From a bacterium (GTDB lineage: Bacteria; CSSED10-310; JAFGSJ01): DNA of 64,000 nucleotides. This document shows, piece after piece, positions 16,683-25,173 of the stretch; the first letter of the stretch is position 1; the number at the start of each line of letters is the position of its first letter. The notes beneath the pieces are model-generated. The model worked only from the letters and a program-made list of their open reading frames with translations, ran no database searches and was not told where the DNA came from. Position numbers and translations under genes: made by a program. The stretch lies in contig JAFGSJ010000018.1 of NCBI GenBank assembly GCA_016934675.1, positions 1 to 64,000 on the forward strand. The letters run 5' to 3'.

Positions 16683-17762
16683 TTATTTGCTAATGGAAGG
16701 ATCGCCTTCCTGAGTGATCGAATTGACAGCCTGGTCCAAATCAGATTCAAGGTCTGTTTGTTTCAATGCTTCTTCCGAAGCTGATTTTCTCTCCTCGTCC
16801 TTCAGATTATCGAAGGTTTTCTGCAAGTTGTTAATCTTGTATTCATTCACGAGGTAAATCGTGTCTGAAGCACTTCGTTTAACATAGTATTTCCCGTTTT
16901 CCTTTGAGCCGACATTGAGAGAATGGCTCACACCATCTTTCATGGTAATGGTGAACCATTGAGATGGTTTTTCCAGACCGGTTTCGGCTAACGTTTTATC
17001 GATACAGAAATCGTCGGCACTGAAGGTAGCCAGAGCATTGACGATTCTAATCACTTCGTTTGATTTGGCCGGAAACTCTTCCGGCTTGACCAGATTCCAG
17101 ACTACTTTGTCCCCTTCGAGAGCACTATTCATGGTCAGTTCGTGCTCGACCGGTTTTTTGCCTTCCTCTTCTTTGGTAAAATGAAGCGTGAGTGAATCGA
17201 CATTGTCTTTTTCGAAAGTCACGACGCGGGCATCACGCCATTTTGTTCTGCTTTTGTCGAAAATGGATTTTAGATAACCCTTCTGAAGATAGACATGGTC
17301 AGAGCCATCAGCTCGAACATAGGTGCTGGCATAATCCGGTCCATTTTTACCGATGAAAAAATGAGCAATCTTCTTGGAAGATGTGTCAGTAATTTGGACT
17401 TCAATCCCCAGTTTATTGACCTGAAAGGTTGCTTGATTCTCGGGATTACGTGAAACGAGTTCCCTGGTATCAAAGTCAACCGTTCTTTTTATCAGTTCCT
17501 CAACCTCGTTCGGATTCGCCGAGAAATTGTTCTCTGAAGCCACGACCCAGCCATCACCTGATTTTTGCAGCGTAAATGTCTGTTCCGGGATTTGATTAAT
17601 GACAATTTCTGCGACCTGGTCAAGTGCAAGTCCGGGAAAGAGTTTCTGAATATCCTTTTCAGACTTCGAACCGGGTTCTTTAAACGGTTTCTCGACCACC
17701 AGAACAATGATGGTGATGACAATAAAAGCAATGAGGAATAGGATCGATTTTTTGAAATTCAT
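16683..17762 (-). CDS. DUF4340 membrane-anchored protein of the Gld-like ABC cassette
   Basis: 359 residues. One N-terminal membrane helix (about residues 5-25) is followed by a large extracytoplasmic part. Sequences such as VAEIVINQIPEQTFTLQKSG, GWVVASENNFSANPNEVEEL and TYVRADGSDHVYLQKGYLKS match DUF4340, a repeated beta-rich domain found next to GldG-type ABC proteins in many phyla. The C-terminal 50 residues are a charged tail. It is the last gene of a four-gene operon, 19 bases after the GldG-like gene, and is followed by the intrinsic terminator. The substrate of these cassettes is unknown outside gliding Bacteroidota; a role in envelope assembly is inference. Confidence 0.85.
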   Translation of the reverse strand: MNFKKSILFLIAFIVITIIVLVVEKPFKEPGSKSEKDIQKLFPGLALDQVAEIVINQIPEQTFTLQKSGDGWVVASENNFSANPNEVEELIKRTVDFDTRELVSRNPENQATFQVNKLGIEVQITDTSSKKIAHFFIGKNGPDYASTYVRADGSDHVYLQKGYLKSIFDKSRTKWRDARVVTFEKDNVDSLTLHFTKEEEGKKPVEHELTMNSALEGDKVVWNLVKPEEFPAKSNEVIRIVNALATFSADDFCIDKTLAETGLEKPSQWFTITMKDGVSHSLNVGSKENGKYYVKRSASDTIYLVNEYKINNLQKTFDNLKDEERKSASEEALKQTDLESDLDQAVNSITQEGDPSISK

Positions 17763-17781
17763 GGTTTAGATCTCCTTTCCC

Positions 17782-19404
17782 TTAGCCATAAATACTCTCG
17801 AGTAGTTTCTGGGAACGCTTTCGAATCATGAGACGAATCAGGCCATATCCAACGACCAGAAGCGAAACACCGAGAATATTGAAATATTTCAGAAAGGCCT
17901 TTTTCCCCTCGGAAATCTCGGCAAGTGGACGATTCATCACATTACGAGACCTGATCGAAATAAGCTTTTGTCCCAAGGTCATCCAATCCACGAGATTGGA
18001 CATAAAGACGAGATTTGCCGAGGCGGAACGGGTCATTCTCAGGAAGTTTTCCTTGATAAATTGAGAGGAACCAATCAGGACGATCTGGGTATCCGGACTC
18101 TCTTCGAGTATCTGCGGGGGTTCAGTGTCTTCAGCCAGACCTGATGGCGGCTGTTTACCGGCCCAAAAACTCCTGAATTTTCCTGTAACTGCAACCGCCA
18201 ATGGTACGGAACCTAGCTCATCGTTACTGGGTCGAAAACGTTGTTGGGGATTCAGATCATAGGGAGCTTTCTGGACAAATGCCATCGGACTCGATTCGGC
18301 TAGAATGATCTTTTCGATCGTTTCGCTACTCCCCGTGGTCAGGCTGACCGGAGCGGTCCAGGGCAGGACCAGTGTTTCGAGACCATTGACCGCCGGGTTT
18401 GTATCGTGGAAACCTTCTTTTGGAATGCGCGGGAAAAAGGGATAAGGGACCTGGTAAGAAACATAACCCATGGAAAAAGCAGCCATTTCGTTGTAACGGA
18501 CATCAAGGACCAATCCGGGGTCAACTTTCAAGCCATAATGGCTGAGCAGATCACCCAGATTGCATTTCACCTCTTCGGCTTGCAGTGTGCCGGCTTGTAG
18601 ACGAATATTATCAATCAGGACGATCAGCTTTCCACCTCGCATGACGAATTGGTCCAGAGCGAATTTCTGCTCATCGGTGAACGATTCGGGGCTGGCGATA
18701 ATCAAAGTCGTGATGGTATCGGGGATTTTCGGCTGATTACTGATATTGAGGGTCTGGACCTGATACTGCTTTTCCAAGGCCTTTTTCAATGAGTTGTAGG
18801 GTTGGTCCATGGGTGTGCTGGCCTCAGTATGTTCAGTTATCAAACCTATCGTTTTGATCTCAGTCGAAGTCAACTTGACGAGAAGGGACGCCAGATCATA
18901 CTCGAGATTACCAATATTACGAACCACGGGAATTGCTTCCTTTTTGTCAGCATAGTGCAATGACATGCCCAGATAAGCATTCAGCAACTCAGCTTTATCT
19001 TTTTCTATGACATTTAACTGGACCTGAGGGATGCCTTCAAGTCGAAGCTTTTGTTCCAGGTCCGGGTCATCGGTCGGATCGACGAATTCAAACTGAAAAT
19101 TGCCCTTGCTATACGCTTGGAATTCCTCGAGCATATCACGTACCTGCGCTTTTATGTTGGACATGTAAGGCGGCAGTTTTGACGAAAAATATACGGTCAC
19201 GGCCACGATGTCATCGAGTCCGGCCAGAATGGATTTGGTCGAGGTGGAAATCGAGTATTCCTTTTTCTCGGTCAGATCAAACCGGATGAAGTGACGGCTG
19301 AAAAAATAATTGACGACAAAAATGATGCCCAGGAGCGATAAAATGAGGATAACAGTATTCGTCCCATAGGCGATCTTTCTGGTTTTGACATTTTTTATTT
19401 CCAT
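17782..19404 (-). CDS. GldG-like ABC transporter auxiliary protein
   Basis: 540 residues. An N-terminal membrane helix (TNTVILILSLLGIIFVVNYF), a large extracytoplasmic domain with the signatures RFDLTEKKEYSIS, VTVYFSS, YDLASLLVKLTS, TLIIASPESFTDEQKFALDQF and MRGGKLIVLIDN (the DUF7088/GldG ABC_transp_aux fold, like a degenerate ThuA domain), and a C-terminal helix before a basic tail (GLIRLMIRKRSQ). GldG works with GldA and GldF in Bacteroidota gliding; homologues with DUF4340 are widespread and of unknown substrate. Its start overlaps the permease gene by 10 bases. Confidence 0.9.
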   Translation of the reverse strand: MEIKNVKTRKIAYGTNTVILILSLLGIIFVVNYFFSRHFIRFDLTEKKEYSISTSTKSILAGLDDIVAVTVYFSSKLPPYMSNIKAQVRDMLEEFQAYSKGNFQFEFVDPTDDPDLEQKLRLEGIPQVQLNVIEKDKAELLNAYLGMSLHYADKKEAIPVVRNIGNLEYDLASLLVKLTSTEIKTIGLITEHTEASTPMDQPYNSLKKALEKQYQVQTLNISNQPKIPDTITTLIIASPESFTDEQKFALDQFVMRGGKLIVLIDNIRLQAGTLQAEEVKCNLGDLLSHYGLKVDPGLVLDVRYNEMAAFSMGYVSYQVPYPFFPRIPKEGFHDTNPAVNGLETLVLPWTAPVSLTTGSSETIEKIILAESSPMAFVQKAPYDLNPQQRFRPSNDELGSVPLAVAVTGKFRSFWAGKQPPSGLAEDTEPPQILEESPDTQIVLIGSSQFIKENFLRMTRSASANLVFMSNLVDWMTLGQKLISIRSRNVMNRPLAEISEGKKAFLKYFNILGVSLLVVGYGLIRLMIRKRSQKLLESIYG

Positions 19405-20111
19405 TTTCGGCTCTCCAATGATCGGATGTTCAAAAAGAGGAAAAAGAAAATAACTGAGAGGTAATAAAGGACATCACGGCTGTCGATGACACCGCGACCA
19501 ATACTATCAAAATGATTTGCCAAGCCGAGATAGCGCAGGACCGGGACCAGAAACGAAGGCATATTATAAAGAACAAAATCCTGACCGAGAATGAGAAAGA
19601 CGGAACTGAATGCAGCACTGAGAATAAAAGCAACGATCTGGTCCTCAGTCAGAGACGAAAAATAAAACCCGATAGCCAGATATGCCCCTCCTAAAAAGAT
19701 GACTCCGAGATAGCCCCCGATAATGGGTCCCAGATCAGGCTCACCCAGATACATGATCGTAAACGGAATACTCAGCGTAAGAAGGATCGCAACCAAGAGA
19801 AAACCGAAACTGGCTAAATATTTGCCGATCACGACCTCGATATCCTTGACCGGTAAAGTCATGATCAGTTCGAGTGTTCCCAGTTTCTTTTCTTCGGCCC
19901 ACAATCTCATGGTAATAGCCGGAATGAAAAGCAGAAACAGCCAGGGTAACATTCCAAAAAAAGGCCGCAAATTAGCCTGGCCCGCCATAAAGACCCCTCT
20001 GAAAAATAGCCAGTTCACCAGAACCAGGAAGGCCGTAATCACAATATAAGCCACCGGTGCGTTGAAATAGGTCATGAATTCCTTTTTGGTAATGGCCCAC
20101 ACGTTTTTCAT
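19395..20111 (-). CDS. ABC-2 type permease (GldF-like)
   Basis: 238 residues with six predicted membrane helices. It opens with AITKKEFMTYFNAPVAYIVI and contains PAITMRLWAEEKKLGTLELI, the conserved cytoplasmic coupling motif of ABC-2 exporters of the GldF/NosY group. Starts two bases after the ATPase gene ends and overlaps the GldG-like gene at its own end, so the three are translationally linked. Confidence 0.9.
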   Translation of the reverse strand: MKNVWAITKKEFMTYFNAPVAYIVITAFLVLVNWLFFRGVFMAGQANLRPFFGMLPWLFLLFIPAITMRLWAEEKKLGTLELIMTLPVKDIEVVIGKYLASFGFLLVAILLTLSIPFTIMYLGEPDLGPIIGGYLGVIFLGGAYLAIGFYFSSLTEDQIVAFILSAAFSSVFLILGQDFVLYNMPSFLVPVLRYLGLANHFDSIGRGVIDSRDVLYYLSVIFFFLFLNIRSLESRKWK

Positions 20112-20113
20112 AG

Positions 20114-21049
20114 TTACTTCTCCCCTATGGTCAGATTCAGGAAGACTTCTTCCAGAGTTGCTTTCGAAAGAGATAACTCATTGAGTGTCCACCCCTTGTC
20201 CACAGCAAGATGAAAAAGGTCGACTGCTGAAGCCTCGTGAGTTCCACTGAGCACATACGCATGGAAATTATCCCGGTCTGTCTCGATATATTTGAAATCC
20301 TTGATCTGACTCATCCCGGATAAGGTTTGGTTAATCTGTTCGCGTTCAGCTTTGATCCCCAACCGTATCGTGACCGTCCCACCTGCCTGCATGCTCAGTT
20401 CCTCTGGTGTCCCCGATGCAGCAATCTGACCTTCGTTAATGATCAGGACCCGCTTACAGGTCATGGATACTTCAGGCAAAATATGGGTACATAAAATGAT
20501 GGTCTTCTTCTCACCAATCGATTTGATCAACTCACGAATCTCTTTGATCTGGCTGGGATCAAGACCGACTGTGGGCTCATCCAGTATCAAAATATCCGGA
20601 TCATGTATGAGCGTCTGAGCTAATCCTACACGTTGTCGATAGCCTTTGGACAGATGGCCAATGATTTTTCCAACGACTTTTTCCAACCCGCACAGCGTGA
20701 CCATCTCTTTGACTCGACTGCGTCGGTCTACCGGATCAATACCTCTGATCTCAGCAATGAAATTCAAATAATCCACCACGCCCATGTTGTTATACAAAGG
20801 AGCATTCTCGGGCAAGTAACCAATCATTTTACGAATCGCCAGCGAATCGGAAAAGATATCATGACCAGCTATGGTCACCTTACCTTCATCGGGAGGCATA
20901 TAGCAGGTGAGGATACGCATGGTCGTTGTTTTACCAGCGCCATTCGGACCCAAAAAACCCAATACCTCGCCCTGCTTCACCTCAAAAGAAATGTTATTCA
21001 CAGCAACTGTGCTGCCATATCTTTTTGTTAGGTTTTGCACTTTTATCAT
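20114..21049 (-). CDS. ABC transporter ATP-binding protein (GldA-like)
   Basis: 311 residues from ATG 21049, chosen because AGGTGG sits just upstream; a GTG at 21061 overlaps that site and is unlikely. Walker A is GPNGAGKTTT (about residues 36-45), the signature is LSKGYRQRVGLAQ, Walker B is ILILDEPTVGLDP, and the switch histidine follows in ILCTHILPEV. The C-terminal 90 residues form the extra domain seen in GldA/NatA/CcmA-type exporters (ALPHA-beta segment ending LEEVFLNLT). It should power the permease encoded next. Confidence 0.92.
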   Translation of the reverse strand: MIKVQNLTKRYGSTVAVNNISFEVKQGEVLGFLGPNGAGKTTTMRILTCYMPPDEGKVTIAGHDIFSDSLAIRKMIGYLPENAPLYNNMGVVDYLNFIAEIRGIDPVDRRSRVKEMVTLCGLEKVVGKIIGHLSKGYRQRVGLAQTLIHDPDILILDEPTVGLDPSQIKEIRELIKSIGEKKTIILCTHILPEVSMTCKRVLIINEGQIAASGTPEELSMQAGGTVTIRLGIKAEREQINQTLSGMSQIKDFKYIETDRDNFHAYVLSGTHEASAVDLFHLAVDKGWTLNELSLSKATLEEVFLNLTIGEK

Positions 21050-21643
21050 GATTCTACCCACCTAATTGAATAAAGTTTGAAGTTAACCAGTTACATCGTT
21101 TCATAGAACAATTACCTCCAAACGACTGACATGATCCAACCTTCATCTTCAGCAATGCCTTCTCCCCTCTCTTGCCTCTCCCCTTATCACTTGATATCAA
21201 AAGCAGCCTGTTCGTCGCGCAGTAAGCCGACTATCAGGACCGTATCTGAAACTTTCTGTATGTGCTTTCATAACTCAACTCAAACCCATCTGATTTCTAT
21301 CGTGAAGAAGGAACAATCCTTGAAATGAAAAAGTTCCGAAAATTTCCTCTATAATAGTCTGTCAGTTTTCCAAATTCAAATTGAGTTATATGGGACGGAC
21401 GCAAGTTTTCCTTGCTCTGATCGCTACGATAGTGTAGGATGTTGCTGAAAAGGTTAACCAGTGGGATAGTTTTTTTCTTTTTTCTGTTTATCTTAAAGCA
21501 TATCAGACACAGAAATGGTGGTAATGCAAGCTCTCGAATGATCCGGATGGCATTTGATTGAATTTCACTTCAAAATGATTTATATCATGCCTGTATTTAC
21601 AGAGAGTTACAGTGCCATGAACACGAAGGGGTCGTGGATAATC
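21050..21643. other. Divergent intergenic region between the ABC operon and tyrS
   Basis: Nearly 600 bases. A TATAAT hexamer at 21350-21355 has no well-spaced -35 partner. The segment 21150-21190 is C/T-rich. I see no tRNA-like or T-box-like fold that I can support, and no convincing small gene. Confidence 0.45.
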
Positions 21644-22912
21644 ATGAACAATAGCACTCAGACAAAGACGATAGAGATAGAGAAACAGCTCAAATTACTG
21701 ATGCGAGGTTGTCAATTCGCGGATGAGTTGGAACAAGGGTTGGAGATGAAGGGGGCACAACTATTACGCACTCAGATGCAAAAAGAGCTTGAGGAGAAGT
21801 TGAAGCGGAAAAAGGTATTGCGGATATATCTGGGAGTGGACCCAACCAGTCCCCGTTTGCATGTGGGGCATTTTGTGCCTTTGAAAAAGCTTCGGAAGTT
21901 CCAGGACCTTGGTCATCAGGTCATTTTTCTTATCGGTGATTATACAGCCATGATTGGAGACCCAAGTAGTAGGATGCAGGGACGTGAGCGATTGACCCAT
22001 GATCAGGTGCTCGAGAATGCGCGGACGTACACCGAACAAGCTGCCCATGTTCTTGATTCCAAGCGGACTGAGATCCGTTATAACAGTGAATGGTTATCGA
22101 AACTCTCATTTACGGATATCGTTGAACTGGCAAGCATCTTTCCTTTCAAACAGATCATAATGCGGCGAGATTTTCAGGAACGGATGGAAAAAGGGGAATC
22201 GCTTCGTTTTCATGAAGCGATTTATTCGCTGATGCAGGGTTATGACGCCTACGCCTTAGAGTGCGATGTTCAGGTTGGGGCCTATGATCAACATTTCAAT
22301 ATGTTGGCCGGGCGTTCCATTCAAGCCCATTTGGGACAAGCACCTCATGTGATGCTGACGAATCCGCTCTTGGTCGGGACCGACGGTCGCAAAATGTCCA
22401 AATCATACGGCAATACGATTGATATAGCTGCAGAACCGTTCGACATGTATGGTAAGACCATGCGCATTGCGGATGAATATATTTCAGATTTTCTCGATTT
22501 GACAAGTTCATTCCCGGACCAGGTCATCGATGATATGAAGCAACGACTTGAAAAATCTGACAATCCCATGGAGATCAAGAAGGAATTGGCACGCAACCTG
22601 GTCACGTTGTATCATGGTGAAGCGGCAGCGTTCGAAGCTGAGAAAAAGTTCGAGACAATAGTCCAACACAAGGATGCGCCGGACGATTTACCTGAAATCA
22701 AAGTGCCCGAGGAATTGCGAGGATTATCCTGGATCGAGCTGTTATCCGGTTTATCCTTGACTTCTTCGAAGAGTGAAGCCCGTCGCTTGATCCAACAGGG
22801 TGGTTTTTACGTTGACGGACAACCGGTCAAAGACACGAATGCCATGGCTGATATTAAAGAGAGTGGGGTACTCGTTCGTTTGGGGAAACGGACGTTCCGG
22901 AAGTTAGTTTGA
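21644..22912 (+). CDS. tyrS: Tyrosyl-tRNA synthetase
   Basis: About 422 residues from ATG 21644; the open frame extends to 21554 and other ATGs (21617) are possible because no start has a strong ribosome-binding site. The class I signatures are HVGH in PTSPRLHVGHFVPL (residues 73-76) and KMSKS (residues 250-254), the KMSKS form being typical of the TyrZ-like branch rather than the KFGKS/T of E. coli TyrS. The tyrosine-binding region (YDAYALECDVQVGAYDQHFN) and the C-terminal S4 RNA-binding domain (SKSEARRLIQQGGFYVDGQ) are complete. It charges tRNA-Tyr. Convergent with the following permease gene, 17 bases apart. Confidence 0.93.
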   Translation: MNNSTQTKTIEIEKQLKLLMRGCQFADELEQGLEMKGAQLLRTQMQKELEEKLKRKKVLRIYLGVDPTSPRLHVGHFVPLKKLRKFQDLGHQVIFLIGDYTAMIGDPSSRMQGRERLTHDQVLENARTYTEQAAHVLDSKRTEIRYNSEWLSKLSFTDIVELASIFPFKQIIMRRDFQERMEKGESLRFHEAIYSLMQGYDAYALECDVQVGAYDQHFNMLAGRSIQAHLGQAPHVMLTNPLLVGTDGRKMSKSYGNTIDIAAEPFDMYGKTMRIADEYISDFLDLTSSFPDQVIDDMKQRLEKSDNPMEIKKELARNLVTLYHGEAAAFEAEKKFETIVQHKDAPDDLPEIKVPEELRGLSWIELLSGLSLTSSKSEARRLIQQGGFYVDGQPVKDTNAMADIKESGVLVRLGKRTFRKLV

Positions 22913-22929
22913 ATAAAGCCCTGCCCTGT

Positions 22930-23688
22930 TCAGAGTCGGCCCAGGAGAATCAGGCCGATAATGGCCAGGATAATACCAACTAGACGTCGAAAGAGAATTT
23001 CACCAATTTCGAGATGAATCTTATTGCCGATGATTGCACCTAAAAGAACAGCCGGCATTATTGCAAAAGATGCTGACAGACGCGGGAGACTTATCAAACC
23101 AACAACTGAATACAGAGGGACCCTGATCAGGGACATGACCAGAAAAATTGCCATCAAATTACCTCTGAAAATGGATTTTTTGCTGCCGATACTCTGATAA
23201 TAATAGATCAGGGGCGGTCCGCCTGTGCTGAACATACCTGCTAATATACCTGAGAGCATGCCGATAATGGGTTCCCACCAGAGTGAGACCGATCTCGGCT
23301 TCAGTTTGGGTGCTACCAAAAAAGAAATACCGATGACCAGAAGCACAATTCCCAGTAATCCGAGTAATAAGATTGGTGTTCCGAATGAGAGCAACCATGT
23401 GCCCAGTACAATCCCCAGACCGAGACCGACCAGGATGCGGAGCAATCCTTGCCAGCGAAGATTTTGTTTGCTTCGCCAGACCACGACAAGCTCAACAGGC
23501 AGATTGACGAGCAGGAGTATGACGACCACGTCTTGGATGTTGGACACGACCAGAGCAAGGAGCCCAATGCACAAGAGACCGGCACCAAAGCCGAATGCGA
23601 CATAGACGATTTCAGACAGGCAGAACACAAGATTGACCAGAAGGAATTCACTCCAATCCGGAAAAATTATAACTAACAGATCGATCAT
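22930..23688 (-). CDS. TauE/SafE family membrane permease
   Basis: 252 residues from ATG 23688 (AGGAACCAGG upstream); an upstream TTG at 23730 is less likely. Seven or eight hydrophobic helices, with the family pattern GFGAGLLCIGLLAL near the start and GMLSGILAGMFSTGGPPLIY in the second half, the paired glycine-rich motifs of sulfite/organosulfonate exporters (TauE/SafE, DUF81). These move sulfur-containing anions or other organic acids across the inner membrane; the substrate here cannot be told and there is no sulfur gene nearby. Confidence 0.85.
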   Translation of the reverse strand: MIDLLVIIFPDWSEFLLVNLVFCLSEIVYVAFGFGAGLLCIGLLALVVSNIQDVVVILLLVNLPVELVVVWRSKQNLRWQGLLRILVGLGLGIVLGTWLLSFGTPILLLGLLGIVLLVIGISFLVAPKLKPRSVSLWWEPIIGMLSGILAGMFSTGGPPLIYYYQSIGSKKSIFRGNLMAIFLVMSLIRVPLYSVVGLISLPRLSASFAIMPAVLLGAIIGNKIHLEIGEILFRRLVGIILAIIGLILLGRL

Positions 23689-23830
23689 AGCCTGGTTCCT
23701 GGTTATTAATTGTTCATATACATCAGACAAGCCTGTTCACAACAGAATAGTAACAGCTCGTATGTTGAACAATAAATACCTGCTCTGGTCTTCTCCCCTA
23801 TCGGTGCCCCATGAAGAAAATCTGTGATTA

Positions 23831-25162
23831 TCAGACCGCATCAGTTGATGAAGTAAAATTGAATTCCGGAGCAACGATAGCGGGACAGGCATAAGGCCAG
23901 GGCCAGTATCGAACAGTCTTGCCCAAAGCTGATACTTCGCTGAACAGTTTGACCACACTTTGATTGAAACGAAGGTTCTTGATCGGATATTTGATCTGAC
24001 CGTTTTCGATCCAGAAAGTGCCATCGCGAGTCATACCGGTCAGGGTAATATCCTGCGGATTGACCCAGGTTACATACCAGAGTTTCGTCACATAGATCCC
24101 ACGCTCGAGTGAGGCAATCAAATCCTGCTCAGTTTTATCCGAACCGATCATGAGAAAAGACTGACGGTCACCGGTTGGGATGACATTCTGAGACAGGGCA
24201 AAGGGCAAGGAATAGTAGATCTTCTCGAGAACGCCTTTGTTGATGACAGTCAGGTCATGGGAAGGGACGCCCCATTCATCGAAGGCGAACTGGCAGATGA
24301 GTGGATGGGCAATTTCTCTTTTAATCGATAGGAGTGGGCTGATCACCTGATCGCCGAGTCGAGGCACATAGTTGCGGTCGGGTTGCGTTGATGCTTTAGC
24401 CAGCGATGATAAGCCCTTATTGATTGATTCGGCATCAAGATGATGTGACCAGTTATGCAGCAAACACTCGGTGACATGGGGCGACAAAAGAACGGGATAA
24501 CGACCCGGTTTAATTTCGCGAGCTTCGGCACAAAGTTTGGCCAGGTCGATGGTCTTGCGCGTGATTGACTGGTAATCAATTTCAGTCAGATGGGGAGCCC
24601 AGGCGCCGGACCAGCCTGATCCTTTGCCGTCCCTGGTCTGGGCTGTCAGAGAATACTCGAGTGTGGAACGATTGGAACGTGCTTTGAGCCCCGTGGTATT
24701 AACGATGATTCTCTGCTCGTTCATGACAGAAATATAACCTGAGCACTCGACCTGTTCTTTTCGACCGCTTTGACAGGCAAACTCGACCATTCGGCCGCGG
24801 GTTTCAGGCAGATAATCCTGCTCTTGCAGTTTGTCAGAACATTCTGGAGGCATGTTTTGCGGTCCGAGTGGTTTCAGGGCCGCCTCAAGTTCCGGTGCGC
24901 TGGCAGCAGCAGACTCGGCCCGTTTCAAAGTGTCTTTGAGGATCTGTGTATCCAAACTATTGACCCGAGCGGATGCTTGCCGTTTGCCCTGGTAAGCTGT
25001 GAACGTGACCACGATCTGTTCAGTCTCGGCTCCGTAAGTGACTTGATTACCGGCAAAACGAGTCGGGGTTTCATGCATCTCGGAACAAGTGACTTGCAAT
25101 GCATCAGACCGACCGGATTTTATGATCGTATCCAATAATTCGATGATATGTTCAGCAGTCAT
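23831..25162 (-). CDS. TldE/PmbA-like subunit of a TldD-TldE protease
   Basis: 443 residues; ATG 25162 follows AAGGAG six bases upstream and begins 11 bases after the tldD-like gene. The fold shows the TldE pattern: an N-terminal domain with TRFAGNQVTYGAETEQIVVT and a C-terminal barrel with GRYPVLLSPHVTECLLHNWS, VINKGVLEKIYYSLPFAL and ITLTGMTRDGTFWIENGQIK. It lacks the HExxxH zinc site, as expected for the TldE half of the heterodimer. No signal peptide is visible, unlike its partner. The complex trims small or unfolded peptides, known from microcin B17 and CcdA processing. Confidence 0.88.
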   Translation of the reverse strand: MTAEHIIELLDTIIKSGRSDALQVTCSEMHETPTRFAGNQVTYGAETEQIVVTFTAYQGKRQASARVNSLDTQILKDTLKRAESAAASAPELEAALKPLGPQNMPPECSDKLQEQDYLPETRGRMVEFACQSGRKEQVECSGYISVMNEQRIIVNTTGLKARSNRSTLEYSLTAQTRDGKGSGWSGAWAPHLTEIDYQSITRKTIDLAKLCAEAREIKPGRYPVLLSPHVTECLLHNWSHHLDAESINKGLSSLAKASTQPDRNYVPRLGDQVISPLLSIKREIAHPLICQFAFDEWGVPSHDLTVINKGVLEKIYYSLPFALSQNVIPTGDRQSFLMIGSDKTEQDLIASLERGIYVTKLWYVTWVNPQDITLTGMTRDGTFWIENGQIKYPIKNLRFNQSVVKLFSEVSALGKTVRYWPWPYACPAIVAPEFNFTSSTDAV

Positions 25163-25173
25163 ATCGAACTCCT

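Noticed and set aside
21003-21017. Sigma-54-like pattern TGGCAGCACAGTTGC on the minus strand
   Set aside because: It lies inside the ABC ATPase coding region (around codons for STVAV) and points into the same gene with no start downstream, so it is likely chance.
21062-21643. T-box riboswitch before tyrS
   Set aside because: The organism type and the missing antiterminator core (T-box sequence TGGNACCGCG) argue against it.
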